Positions 33,105 through 45,600 of a stretch of DNA of 64,000 nucleotides are shown here, one piece after another. Origin of the DNA: Fremontodendron californicum (Eukaryota > Streptophyta > Magnoliopsida > Malvales > Malvaceae); NCBI GenBank assembly GCA_030761205.1, contig JAULJL010000010.1, positions 13,735,241 through 13,799,240 on the forward strand, written 5' to 3'. The position numbers and the translations under genes are program-made. Every line of letters starts with the position of its first letter. Position 1 is the stretch's first letter. Below the pieces are notes generated by a model, which was given only the letters and a program-made list of their open reading frames with translations, was not told the DNA's origin and searched no databases.

Positions 33105-34046
33105 ATGATGGAATTGAGCAATCTAACACTTGAAGAGTTGGTGGCATACATGAACATGGAGAATCAACAAGCCAATCTCACCTTCCCAGTTCAACAATTT
33201 GCCATGGGAGGATGTCAAGGCTATCAAGTGTTTCGAGACCAACAGTATGATCATTACTCAAACACTTACCATGAGGGATGGTGGGATCATACTAATTATG
33301 GCTACTCGAAAAATTACCAAGAAGTAGATCCTTATGCCAATTACACTCATACATCTAGCTTCAATCAATCATGGTCCCAAGAACCAGATCTTTTTCAACC
33401 ACCACATATGACTCAAAACTCGGGTACTTCTTTAGAAGATCTTGTCGATTCTCTTGTTACTAATACTTTGCAATTTCAACAGGAAACAAGGTCAAGTATC
33501 CAGAGTTTGGAAAGGCAAATGAGCCTATTGGCTAGTAGTATGGTGGGATGGGTAGCACAAAGATCTGAAGAACTCCCAGCCCAAACGATGGTTAACCCAA
33601 AGGAGAATGCTACTATTGTGACCTTGAATAATGAGGAACAAGATGAGGATGAAACAAAATTAGAGATGGATTCTATTCTTGAGGATAATGAAGCCAAAGA
33701 TCCAAATAAGAGTATTTCGGCACCTGAGGTAACGTTTAAGGTTTCACTTTTTACTAATGTTTCTTCTCCACCTTTTCCTAGTAGATTTGCAAAGTTCAAG
33801 GAGGAAGACCATGAACAACACATGCCGAAAACCTTAAACAACTTGTTTGTGGAGGTCATTCAACAAGTACCAAAAGATGCACCATTCCTCGATGAGATAT
33901 GCACCACCAAGGATGATGGAATAATACTTGTAATGGAGAATACATCCACTGTTGTGCAAAGAAAGCTACCTCTCAAACGCATAAATTTGGAAAATTTCAT
34001 GTATGAGCCTGACAAGCGTAAAAAGCCAAGAAGGGGTGTTGGTTAG
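33105..34046 (+). CDS. gag-tail protein of element F (unit 2, 313 aa)
   Basis: Identical to the unit 1 protein except for one residue near position 38 (CQGY here, CQGH in unit 1), caused by a single C/T difference. Same context: A-rich leader, primer site upstream, non-coding 3' half downstream. Domain content as for unit 1. Confidence 0.8.
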   Translation: MMELSNLTLEELVAYMNMENQQANLTFPVQQFAMGGCQGYQVFRDQQYDHYSNTYHEGWWDHTNYGYSKNYQEVDPYANYTHTSSFNQSWSQEPDLFQPPHMTQNSGTSLEDLVDSLVTNTLQFQQETRSSIQSLERQMSLLASSMVGWVAQRSEELPAQTMVNPKENATIVTLNNEEQDEDETKLEMDSILEDNEAKDPNKSISAPEVTFKVSLFTNVSSPPFPSRFAKFKEEDHEQHMPKTLNNLFVEVIQQVPKDAPFLDEICTTKDDGIILVMENTSTVVQRKLPLKRINLENFMYEPDKRKKPRRGVG

Positions 34047-36178
34047 ATTCAAAACACTAACTCAAGTGTTAATTGGGAAGGCAGCCCAGTTAAAGATGAA
34101 ATTGCCAACCTTCCATATTTAGATTTGCTTTCTCTTTCTCTTTCTCTTTCTTTTCCTTTTTCTTTTATTATTTTTATTGTTTTTATTTTTATTTCTTATG
34201 TTTCTTTAATAAAATTCTCTAAGTTTTCTTAAAAAAAAAAAAAAAAAAATTGATGTGTTTTAAGCCATTTAGAAGTATTCATTTTGAACAAGGTCTGAGT
34301 AAGGGAGACTTGAGACATACCTTGTCAACTTGATTTCTTCTTTTCAAAAAAAAAAAAATTAAAAAAAAAAAAGTTTGTTGTGTTTTAAGCAATTTAGAAG
34401 TATTCATTCTGAACAAGGTCTGAGTAAGGGAGACTTGAGACACACCTTGTCAGTTTGATTTTAATCTTTTTATGTTTACTTGTTAATTTTTGTTTAGTAT
34501 TTTAGGATTATTTAGGTTGCATGAGTTTGTTTTGTTTTGAGTCTTAGTTGTTCCTATTCTTATGTTATTAGTTCTTTTCTCTTACACATGATTCTTTCAT
34601 TTGGGTTAATAGACTTACATTGAGGACAATGTAAGAATTAAGTGTGGGGGGAATGATTTAGGATTTCTTTTATTTTGTCTACTATTTTTTTTTATGAGTC
34701 TTTATTATTATTATTATTATTTTTTTTTTTTTGAGTTTTAGTTCCTTTTTAATACAATGATGAGATATGAATTGCATAAGTCTAAAACAGATTTATTAGT
34801 GAGAAGATTTTCATGAGAATTGAGCTTGATGTCAACCTTTTTATGAGCCAATGTTAATATGATATGTTGATTGAGAAAGAAGCATGTTTAGACTTAATCT
34901 GACTTGTATAATCATCCTTGTGAGTTTTTGAGCCTATAATGATTGATGCATTATACAAATCAATCTAATTTCTTTCTTGAGTGCTCTTATGATTACATGA
35001 TTCTCTAGAACTTGCTTTAAACCGTTTGAGACTATATTGATACATGTGACAACATGAATATGATAGAGGCATTAGGATTATAACCAGAGCCAAACAACCA
35101 TCCATTATTAATGTTCTAAGAGAACATCCCCACTAGTGAGCCAATTTGAGCCTACATTAAATATGCTGTTTTATTGGTAACCACAACTTACACCTAGCCT
35201 AAATATACTTATATCCTTACCTTGTTCTAAAGATGGATTATATATTTTGAGACATATTGCAAAAAACAAGGGATATTTTTAGTTGAAAATTTGGGTTAGA
35301 AACAAGAAATAAGTGTGGGGGGAAAAGAAAAGAAAAGTCAAGAGAAAAAGAAATGGAATACTGGCAAATACATTCCTATGTAAAAAAATATGAATCATCT
35401 CTTGAATTTGTGGAAAAAGAAAAAGATGTTACAAAGTTGTTTAGAATGAAGAAAAGGCCCAACATAAATATTCGGCCTAGGTGACTATGTACTTGTAAAG
35501 AGTTTTGAGAAGTTTCTTTGTATAATTTTTTTTATGTCTCTAAACTTTATGAACTCTTTGGAACCTTTGGGATATCTTTATCCTTTTGTTCTTCAACCAC
35601 ATTACAAACCCCTTGGCCCCATTACAACCTTGATTAAAGACCTCTTGATTTATGAAGTTGCATGATCTTTTAGTGGAGAATAGGTGGACAAGCAAGCATA
35701 TGGTAGAAGTGTTTTCATGAGATTGATTGAGTGTAAACACTTTACCACTACTTTAAAGAGTGAAAATCAAGAGAGTATCCCATGTGAGAAGTTGAGATTA
35801 AGTTTGAATATGCATTATTTTGATTGAAATATGTTATGTTAATATTGGCTTAACTCAAACTATTTACATTCAAGCAAGATTTTTTGTGAATTTCTTTAAG
35901 CTATTGATTAGTTTTTAAGACTTGTCCAATGATTATCTCAAATTTATATTGGAAGGATTAGTTATAATTATTATTTTTAGTTTTTCTTATGTTTTCAATG
36001 TTTGTGGGTATCGTCCTAGTAAACCCTCACGAGACTAAACTCGTCCACTAGGGACACCTAGGGGTTTAAAGGCTTGTGTCACATGCTAAGTGCCACCGTG
36101 ATTTCCTACGAAAATGGATTAGATTAGATTTTCTTATTTTATTTTTATTGAGTCGTTGCTAGGGACTAGCAACAATCT
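34047..36178 (+). other. non-coding 3' half of F internal region, unit 2
   Basis: Same content as 28735-30865. The poly(A) block is at 34207-34463 (A19 rather than A18, which accounts for the 1-bp length difference between units). Polypurine-like motifs are at 34640 and 35311. Confidence 0.8.
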
Positions 36179-36191
36179 AAGTGTGGGGGTG
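36179..36191 (+). promoter_or_regulatory. polypurine tract, unit 2
   Basis: AAGTGTGGGGGTG lies directly before LTR3. Confidence 0.85.
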
Positions 36192-38261
36192 TGATAACTC
36201 GTATAATTATATAGTTTTTAGTTATGTTTTATTATTGTTTTGTGTCAAATACGAGTTATTATTGTTTAGTCTAATTGTGTTTATGATCTTTTATATTTTT
36301 ATGTAATTTGGTGTTTTTCACAAGTTTCTTTGAGTGATTTCAGATTACTAGAATTAAGGGCAAATCCAGTTCAGTTCCAGTTCCGACACATTTTGCCATA
36401 TCAGCTATATCTGGAGTTTCACTCAAGCAATAAGGCTGAAATTTGTAGCCGTGCAAATCTAAGAGGCATATCTATCTTTTTCATGTTTTATACTTCTTGA
36501 AACGGAGTCGTTTTCCCTAGCGAAATCGACCATCAAGTTGGCTGATGTGCAATGACGTCTGTGCTGACCTGTTTTCGTATTTTGCCCATATCTGCTTATC
36601 CACATCAGAAAATGAGCTGATTCCAATGGCTATGGATCCGTAACTGATACGGGAACCTTTGTCTAGAAGACCATATGATCAGATCAGGCCTCTAATATTG
36701 ACGAAATCGACCATCAAGTTGGCTGATGTGCAATGACGTCTGTGCTGACATGTTTTCGTATTTTGCCCATATCTGCTTATCCACATCAGCAAATGAGCTG
36801 ATTCCAACGGCTATGGATCCGTAACTGATAGGGGAACCTTTTTCTAGAAGACCATGTGATCAGATCAGGCCTCCAACATTGACGAAATCGACCATCAAGT
36901 TGGCTGATCAAAATTGTCATACAATATGACGAAAATTGTTAGAAAAATTCACCCACCTATTATACCTACCTTTGAAATTTGTAAAGCTTGTCTCTTGTCA
37001 TTTAGCCTTCCAAAATGTGTATAAATAGAGGGCCTTGGATGATTGTAGAGGATCATATTGTACATAGGTAGGATATTAGCCATTTTAATAAAATTCTCTA
37101 AGTTTTCTTCTTCTTTCTTTTCTCTAGTTTTCTTTTTCTTTAGAGAGAGCAAGAGGTTGGATAATTAATATTCTTCCTCTTCTTCTTTCTTTCTTTTATT
37201 TTCTTCTTAGATTTTCTTTAATTTTATGTTTATATTTATAATGCCTATGCTAGGCTAAACTTCTATTTGGTTAAGGGTGATTTCAAAGCCCTAGACATGT
37301 TTTATGACTGATTTTCAGATTCTATCTATCATTAATTTTCTATCAAAGTTGCTTATGTTCTTCTACAAGAATTGTTCATGATGTTGTCTTGATTTGTTTA
37401 GGTGTACAACTAGATAGATCTTGATAATTATCTATTGCTAGTTTAGGAGTCTTGATCCGTGTAATTGTCTTGATTTCCTATTCATAAGTGGCAATTTGTG
37501 ATTAATGATTATGGTCAAGTTTTCAATAATTGCAAAGTGGAACATAACCTAAGTTGAACAATCCGAGCTTATGTGTTTGTTGCTTAGATCAACCTATCTT
37601 TCTCATCATAAAGCTGCCATTAAATTGAATTTAGAGAGCTTATTCTAGGTTGTTTAATGGTTAGAGATTAAATAGAGAGCTTGTTCTATTTAACGACAAA
37701 CTAAGGAAAGATTGGGATAACAGAGCTTGTTGTTATCTACGGTCGTTAACTTTGATAGTTGGTTGATATTGATAGATCTGAAATTGATTCTTAATGATGT
37801 CTAGTGGTGGAGAATGAAACCTTAACCATATTTTTCATATTTGATTCTTCTTACTTACTTGTTTTCTTACTTTTCTAGTTTGCTTATTTTTAAAAGTATA
37901 TTTATTTTTATTGGCTGGTTATACCGCCTAATTTGTATATTAACTTTGTTTTACTTTTATTGGCTGGTTATACCGCCTAATTTAGTATATATATTTTGAT
38001 TGGCTGGTTATACCGCCTAATTTAGTATATATATTTTTATTGGCTGGTTATACCGCCTTGCATCTTCTTCTTATTATTTACTTTAGTTTAAATCTGGCTT
38101 CAAAAACCCCTTTTCTTTTATTGTTCTTGAATTTAAGTTTTAAACTATTAACTTATAAACTAAAACCCAATCCCTGAGGACTCGACCCTTGCTAACTACT
38201 ATACTTACAATTTATCTTTTTAGTGCAAGGTTAAATAAGATACACTCTTTTGGGTGCATCA
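36192..38261 (+). repeat. LTR3 of the F array (2070 bp)
   Basis: Outer 3' LTR, followed by GAGGT. Private changes noticed: CATCAGAAAATG near 36604 (CATCAGCAAATG in LTR1 and LTR2) and GATTCTTCTTAC near 37843 (GATTTTTCTTAC in the others). Confidence 0.95.
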
Positions 38262-39480
38262 GAGGTGTATATGGGTATTGGTTGATACTAACTGCGTGGG
38301 TCTCCTCTTTCTTCCTAGCAGGAAAACCTTCTTCGGAGTAGCAGAGTCACCCCCTTCCATTTTCCAATTCTTAATGGCCGACTCTATCATCTCCCTGGAT
38401 ATCACCATGTCTGCAAAGTCCTTGGTGGCACTCTCCACCAATTTATCATAATAGGATACTGTCAAGGTATTGATGAAAAGCACTGTAGTTTCTTTGCTAG
38501 TTAAAGGGGGTTGCACTTGTGTGGCCAGATCCCTTTACCTTTGCGAGTACACTTTGAAACTTTTAGTAGTCCTCTTTTCCATGTTCTATAGTGACAGCCT
38601 ATCAGGTACCATATCAGATACATGCTTATAATATTCCATGAAAGCCCTAGCTAAATTCGTCCATGAACGAATCTTGGTACGACTCAGTTGATTGTACCAT
38701 CGGGTTGCAGACCCTATCAAGCTATCTTGGAAACAATGGATAAGCAGTTTCTCATTATCATCGTGCCCCATCATTCTTCTGTAGTACATGGTCAGATGTG
38801 CTGATGGGTTGGTAGTCCCATTATATTTTTCAAAGTCTGGTACTTTGAACTTTGGGGGAATTACTAGATCGTGTACTAAACTCAACTCTTTGGCATCCAG
38901 ACTGCCAAATAACTCCGCCCCTTCAACGGCCCTCAGCCTCTCCTCCAGCAGTTGATATTTTTTCCATGATTCTACCATTTCGAACCTCTTCAGCTTAGTC
39001 ATCTTTGCTTTTTCCTTTTCAGCTAGTTTCTTAAAGTCTGGAACGTTAACGTCATTTGGGTCAGCTCCCATATTACCTCTTCTGGGAACATAGTTCTATG
39101 CCTCAGTAGCTGGTTGGATATAAACATAGGAGGCTACCCCAACTGGCAGCTCTTGGCTCTTTTGCTGTATGTTTTCAGGTTGATCCTCTTTAATTACCAC
39201 CTTTTTCTAGGTGATCGAATTCTCTCCCGACCCTTTTTGTTTCATTATGGCACTCATCATTTCCATGAGTTTAGTCATTTGTTCTCGTGACTCCTCTTGA
39301 GATTTAGCCAACTGTTCCTGCAGTTCCTTTTGAGTTCTTTCCATTCTTTCAATTCTATCAATCTAGTCGTTCTCCATAGCTCTGGCTTGAGATCGAGTAT
39401 TGTAAAGGTGTCAAAAATCCGATTCTTTCTGAATGAGACCAATTGCACCTTTAGTTTTGAAAACCATGAATTAGAATTTA
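38262..39480 (-). pseudogene. Tat-like gag N-terminal half (right part of the split host element)
   Basis: Reading leftwards: a coiled-coil-like start with QEQLAKSQEESREQM (about 39330-39280), a stop-bearing linker, and then an open stretch from 39071 to 38586. That stretch holds the capsid-type retrotransposon gag domain (VPDFEKYNGTTNPSAHL, LIHCFQDSLIGSATRWY, SWTNLARAFMEYY). A further segment (38516-38262) contains TVLFINTLTVSYYDKLV and stops at the F insertion. Stops at 38586 and 39100-39200 break the frame. The homologous gag of element B at 54580-56706 shows the expected order. Confidence 0.85.
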
Positions 39481-39499
39481 TTGACATATCTTTTTTATG

Positions 39500-39800
39500 T
39501 TTTATAAAAAATGAATGAATGAATGAATGAATGAATAACTAATTGTGAATAAATAAATCAAATAAAATGAATAAGTACATGACTACATATATGAATATGA
39601 ATGAATAAATGAATGAACAAGCGAAATGAATAAATAAATGGTTAAGTGAATGAATATGAATGAATGAACAAGTAAAAGGAATAAATAAATGGTTAAATGT
39701 ATGAATATGAATGAATTTCAAAAATGAATGATTATAAATATGAGTAAATGTACGAATGAACAAATAAAATATATAAAATATGAATGCATTTGAAAGTATT
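39500..39800. repeat. degenerate GAAT/AAAT microsatellite
   Basis: Seven perfect or near-perfect GAAT repeats at 39508-39535, then irregular AATGAATAAATGAATG blocks to about 39800. It lies in the spacer between the upstream ORF and gag of the host element. Confidence 0.9.
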
Positions 39801-39967
39801 GGCTTTGGGATAATTTCAACCAAACGATCTTTCATTGATTTCCTGGAACTAAATACATCACAGATAGAATAAAAAGATCACTACCTAAAATAAGTCTGTA
39901 ATTTGCCTTTCAAAGTGCTATTACAAAATTAGTCCTATAGTGACTTCCTCGGATCTTGGACTTTCTT

Positions 39968-41718
39968 TCACAGTCTCCTTTTGATTGCCCTGCTCTTCAC
40001 TCTGACCCCTACTTGTTCACGGCCCCTTGACGCGTCAGCAGAAACCTCTCTGTGTAAGCTTTCTTTAGCTTGCTTCTCCCATTGATTGGCTCGGGCTTCT
40101 TCATGCCTCGCTCTCTCTTTCCAGTAGTTATTCTCCTTCTTGAGGTTTTTGACCTCCTGCACCCATTCCCCGGAAGTCTTCAGGGTCCTCTCAAATCTAA
40201 GCTCAAAGCGGTACCTCTTGCTCTCAAAGTGTAATTCCTGAAGATCGCCCTTAGCAGTGTCCCTTTCTATCTTGATCTTTTCCTTTTCTCTTTATCGAGC
40301 TGATTCCCTATTTTTCATGTCCTCAAGCTCTTCTTGAAGTCGGGCAATCTCCTTGCTCATCTGGGCCTTTTCTTTTGCAAATTATGCCCTTGCGATTTCT
40401 AGCTCTGATGGCATTTCCCTCGGTGGAAGATTCATGAACTGGACCTCTTCCCCATCTGATGTCAACAGCCTATCATTAACCCTTAATTCCCTCCATACCA
40501 GGTAATCAGGTGTGACGATGTCGGCATATCTGGCCACTTTTATCCGGTGAGTTTTCTTCCATGCTTCAATCACTGCCCGCGTCTTTCCAGAATATCCGTC
40601 CTCTCCATAAGTGAACTCTGATGATCCTAGCTTATGAGTCACGGGTGTGAATTGCCGAGACTCTACCTGTCTTTGCACCAACAGAGGCACATAACTCACA
40701 GACCCCCAAATTCCAAGTAGTGGAACTATCGAGTTGTCCCCACATTAATACATAATCGGCATAGGAACCATCCATGGAGCTTTCCAAGTCACCATCTACC
40801 CTTTTAGATTCCGGAACATGTTGACCCATTTCTCTTCATCTCCGTCTTCAAGCCAATCATTTCGAAGGAATTCCCTAATCGAAACTAAAGACTTCTTGTA
40901 CGGTTTGAAGGAAACCTCTTCTATCTACCAAAAGTGACTTTGAATCCAAATATGAAGGAGTTGTACATACCCCCTGATTCTCCCTTGTCCTTCCCTTTTA
41001 CAAAAATTCAAAGATCGGATAGTTTCAGCTGTGATGGCCGAAGATGGGTTGATCTTCTATTCCAACTTTCAAAGAAATCAAACACGTCCATATCCACATG
41101 ACCCAATATCTTCGGGAATATGATTAATCCGTAGATGGCTAGAGCGAAGATGTCCCTGGCTTTTTCTTTGTCGGAATAACCCAATATCAATTATCAAAGA
41201 GTTTCCCACGGAATGTATCCATTTTTTTGCTTTGTATCTACATGACTCTCAACCCATGTTGTATCCATTCCTATGATCCTAGCCACTTTCCTCTTAAAAC
41301 CTAAAGGTTTCACTTCCTTCAAATATACCCGATCAGGATTAGGACATTCAATACGTAACAGTGCTGAATATTCTTCAATCAGTGGAGTCATATCCTCTTT
41401 TTGAAAAGTAAAACATCTATAAGCAGGATTCCAAAACTGTACCATAGCCTGAATCAACCTACTATTGACCCTAATCGGAATTAAGAGTGCTATATCTTTA
41501 TATTTTTGAGTGAAGGCTTCTTTCTCTGATACATTCCACTGATTCTAAATGTCAACTAACCCTCGAAGGTTATTCTGTCTAGAGTCCACTTTGACCCTTT
41601 CCGGCAATACTGACACATAATCTTTCTTCAGGCAATCACCATTCTCCCTCTGATCTTTTTCCGACCGTGCCCTGACTACTGCATAATGTTCCATTACTGA
41701 AATAACCTGACACTCCAT
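39968..41718 (-). pseudogene. extra upstream ORF of a Tat/Ogre-type element (DUF7745-like)
   Basis: The frame opens at ATG 41718 (MECQVISVMEHY) between leader and gag, the place of the additional ORF1 of Ogre/Tat gypsy elements. The stretch DIFALAIYGLIIFPKILGHVD (41160-41090) and CPNPDRVYLKEV...IPWETL before it resemble the plant DUF7745 / plant-mobile-domain-like family. The C-terminal part is a charged coiled-coil (LKKENNYWKERARHEEARAN, about 40150-40090). Lesions include a stop in LVDI-stop-NQW (about 41550), a double stop at about 41190 and later frameshifts. The function of this ORF in the elements is unknown. Confidence 0.75.
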
Positions 41719-42653
41719 GAAAGTCCTTTGGGTTGATGACTATCCCGAGGCCAATAAACTTCAAGTGTATGATGGTGTCTATGATGCATGTCAAAGAAAA
41801 TAAAACAGAAAGAAATAGATTAGTAAAGAAATGAATTCACAAATATAACATAAATAACAACATGTTTTTCAAGAAAAGTCCCGAAAATTTTAATTGAGGT
41901 TCGACATTATGACACCTTTGGGACAAAATAATAAATTTATTAGAGCGATATGATGTTCGTTCATCATCATCCAATTTGCAAAATCTAACATGTAGAAATA
42001 TGGTAAAAGGTTGGAAATGTTCCTCCATATGTTCTTAAACTTCAGGTATCTAACAGAAATCTGGCATGGCTTCGCCTAGGTTCACTATATGAAGGTGAAT
42101 CGGTTCTGAGGCCTCGAATTGTTCTTCACTGTCGCCTGTGAAGGCTAGTAAGGCACCTCGATAAAAGCGGGTAGAGTATATTTTCCTATGCCCAGACGGA
42201 GGATTATCATGAAGGCATTAGGTACTTTATACTCCCAAAGTGTTTCACTAGCCCATACAGAGGATCATCACGAAGGCGTAGTTACTTTACTCCCACTTAA
42301 AAGGACGGAACCCGGGTAGAGGGTTCATGTTATGCAAAGGCAAATTTAGTGTGTGCGGAAGAACAAAACAAACCTGTCACCACCTATTCTACACCCCTTA
42401 TTCTAAATACCCCACTAAAATCAAACAATGTAAAGCATCAGTTAAGCAAACATATAAATATACACAACAAGATAACCAGAGAACAATAATACTATGAATG
42501 CACATGAAGATGGACGTATTTAAAACATTTTATTATTTTCAAAATTCTCTTTATTATTTTAAAAATATGGGAATTAAAATTAAATACCAATTAAACCAAC
42601 AAAACATAGACTTAGATAACACACGACTAATTCTAGGCCTGACTCTCTAAAAA
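41719..42653 (-). other. 5' leader of element C
   Basis: Non-coding leader between the primer site and the upstream ORF, closely matching the leader of element E (61207-62798). It contains two units of a CCTTCGTGAT...GGGCTAGTGAAACAC repeat (three in E) and the sense-strand motif CTAGGCGAAGCCAT at 42066-42079. Confidence 0.75.
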
Positions 42654-42672
42654 GTCCCTAGTGGAGTGGCCA
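42654..42672 (-). promoter_or_regulatory. primer-binding site of element C
   Basis: The minus strand reads TGGCCACTCCACTAGGGAC, one change (G to C) from element E's site. Sites of this form in Ogre/Tat elements are attributed to tRNA-Arg; the tRNA assignment is from family knowledge. Confidence 0.75.
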
Positions 42673-42675
42673 AGC

Positions 42676-45600
42676 TGTCGATACGTGATCCCGATCGTGG
42701 GGATCCATTCGAGTGAGGGTGAAACTGAAGCAGAGGAAAGGACGACTTAATTCCTCTAAACTGAAATAAAAGGTCGAGGGTATGAAAACGGCCTCGTAAA
42801 AAGACATGGAGTCGCCACCAATCTTTTTTAGCTAGGTGTGATTGGCCACCTATTAAAACCAGTTTTATAAAACATTTTAAAATTAATTAAAACATTTTTA
42901 AAACCAATTTCAAGTTTGCGTTATAAACAAGAGAAAATCGAAGAATCAGGTTCGGGACTCGGTTATGTGCGTGGAAGGATTAGCACCCCCACAACGCCCG
43001 TATAAAACGGTACCTTATTAATCATGTGTTATCTCAATTCTCGGTAAAAAGTTGGTTTTTAATTTAGTATTTCAAGTTAATTCTCAATTCTTTTAAAAAA
43101 ATAATTCCATTTTTAATTGAAAATGATCCGAAATTTATTAATTCAAAATTTTCCTATATTCCGCGACAAAATCAGAAAAATATAGAAATTTTTATTTATT
43201 TGGAAAACTTTTCGAATCATTCTCGTTTTTTGAAAGAAAGATATTCCTTTATTAATGATAATTGATATATTCCATCCAGCAAACCCGGTAGAGAACTCAT
43301 GAAATATTTTAACTCGGGAATATCTTTATTTTTTTATTGAAAATCATTATCCTTTTTTAAAAAGAACATTTAAAAAATAAATATGAACATGTATGACATA
43401 AATAAAATGACATAGCAAAGTCTAGATAATATAATGCAACCTAAATGATATGACATATTTTAAATGGCATAGTATATTCTAGATGAAATGAAAAATCCTA
43501 AGTATCATGGTATATTCTAAATGAGATAAAATGATTTAAATGACATGACAATTTTAAATGATATGACATATTTTAGATGACATGACATATTATAAATAAT
43601 ATAACCTAAATGACATGCAATATGATCTAAGTGACAAGAAATGACAAGAAACATAAAATAATACTATCATAAAATATGCATGAAAATAAAATAAAAATGC
43701 ATGAACATAGTATATGCTAAATAATGTGACAAAAATAAATGACTAAATAAAAAATATAGGATAGCATGAAATATTCAAAATCATATGGCAAACAATTTAA
43801 CATCATAAAATTTAAATCAAAGTAATAATAATACCATGGAAAATATAATAACAAAAATCACATATTAAATAAAATGCATGAACATGGAAAATACAATGCA
43901 TGAAAATGTATTTTTTCCTCTAAATAAAGAAATCCGTATATCTAAAAAGATATCCCGCTACCTTAGGAAAATATGTCAAATTAGATTTTCTAAAAAAACA
44001 AAACTTTGTGATTGTTTGAAAACAATTTTGAGGAAAAACTTGAATAAAAATTAAAACCCCTACCAAACCCTTTTAAAATGGCTCTAATTTCCTAAGTTTA
44101 AAATCCCGGACTTGACCACCCTTAACCCGAGATTTATAAAATCATTTTTAAAGTTTAAAAAAGCTTAGAAACTATCCTAAGACAGTAGCTAAAGCTTCTA
44201 ACCAACCCCCTCTAAATGCCTTAGCCAATTTCAACCATTGTTTTTCTTTTGAATTCAAATCTGCCTCTACTGTCCTGTTTTGACACACGACTTTTTGGCC
44301 TATTTTTTAAAATTTTAAAAAATACTGGAGACTAAGAACATGTAAAAAATACATGAAAAAAAATTGTCTTAATTTTATGATTAAAGATGACTGCCCAAAA
44401 AAAATGGAGAAGTTCAAGTACTGGGTGAAAAAAACTGTTTTGTCAAAACACATTTTTTTGCCTTTGATAAAATCATTTAAAAATCAAAGTAAAATTGTTC
44501 GACATCATCCTAAACACCTAAACACAGTAACTAAAACATTTAAAAACCTTGGACAAAAATTGGCTAAGTAAAAAAAATCACAAAGGTAGAATAATCAATT
44601 TGACAACTCTTTAATTTACAACAAGTATGCTCAAGAGAGCATGACTTTGAGCCATTGATTGGCCTAAGTCATAAATCATGTGGCAATGACATGGAATGCA
44701 TGAACATACAGCAAATGAAATGTATGAAATGCATGGTCTAAATCATAAATGGTAAAGGAAATGCATTACAATTCAAAATAACCTAAATGCCTAGCATGAG
44801 TTTGCATAGCAATAAATGCTATCCTAACTTAATATGCATGCAATGCTTGATAATGCAAATATGACTTGGACCTAATATGTTATGAATATGCATGAAAATG
44901 CTAATGTAACCTAAGACCTAAGTAGCATAGCAATGCATGGCAATACCAATATGATTTAAGACCCAATATGCATAGCAATACCAATATGGCCTAGACCTAA
45001 AATGTAATGAGAATGCATAGCAATACTATGAACATACAATGAACAATGAACCTAATGCTAATGCTGGAACAAACTGTAACTAATACACAATTTTAAGATA
45101 TGATAATGCAAAGCATGTTACCTAAACAAAATGCAAATGCATGACAAGGCAAGGAATGCATGAAGAGGTCGAATGGTCTCATGGTACTCTAGTGCAATCC
45201 TATCTAGTAAATGACACAAGTACATGAAAAATCATATCAAGATACATAATGTCATGACATTTTCACAAGCATATGACATACTAAAATCAAAATACACAAG
45301 CTTATGGCATGGAGATGCAAACAAGTCAAGAAGAAAGATGAAAATGCACATGCAAGGCATACTAAATATAAGATATGCTAACTCATGGCATGGAGATGCG
45401 AACAAGTCAAGAAGCAAGATGAAAATGCACATGTAAGGCATAACAAAATGGAGTAGCCGAATGGTCATATGACCAAATATAAAAATGCAAACATGTTTGT
45501 AATATAGGACATGATATATGAAAAAAATGCACAACATGATTCCAATGAACACAATGGCCGAATCTACACAGAAAAATTATTAAGCATGGAAAGAAATATA

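Larger units (their letters stand above)
25567..38261 (+). mobile_element. tandem F array: LTR-internal-LTR-internal-LTR (12,695 bp), non-autonomous gypsy
   Basis: Three 2070-bp LTRs alternate with two internal regions of 3242 and 3243 bp. Each internal region has a tRNA-Asp primer-binding site, one 313-codon ORF, a long non-coding stretch and a polypurine tract. The target duplication GAGGT occurs only at the outer ends, so this is one insertion expanded to two units. No protease, RT, RNase H or integrase is encoded, so mobility depends on a partner, probably an Athila-type gypsy (inferred from the primer site and gag similarity). It sits in the gag of an older Tat-like element of opposite orientation. 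Confidence 0.95.

Noticed and set aside
28164..33859. 127-aa minus-strand frames at 28164-28547 and 33476-33859 (and one at 1823-2206).
   Set aside because: They are antisense shadows of the gag-tail ORF and change with it; there is no independent support.
26324..37152. 67-aa Lys/Glu-rich minus-strand frame repeated in each F LTR.
   Set aside because: It is antisense to the pyrimidine-rich tract downstream of the promoter and is not conserved as protein in the older copy.
44353..44571. Short Lys-rich ORFs in the 42676-48556 and 56707-61184 LTRs.
   Set aside because: They lie in AT-rich LTR sequence and are not kept in related LTRs.
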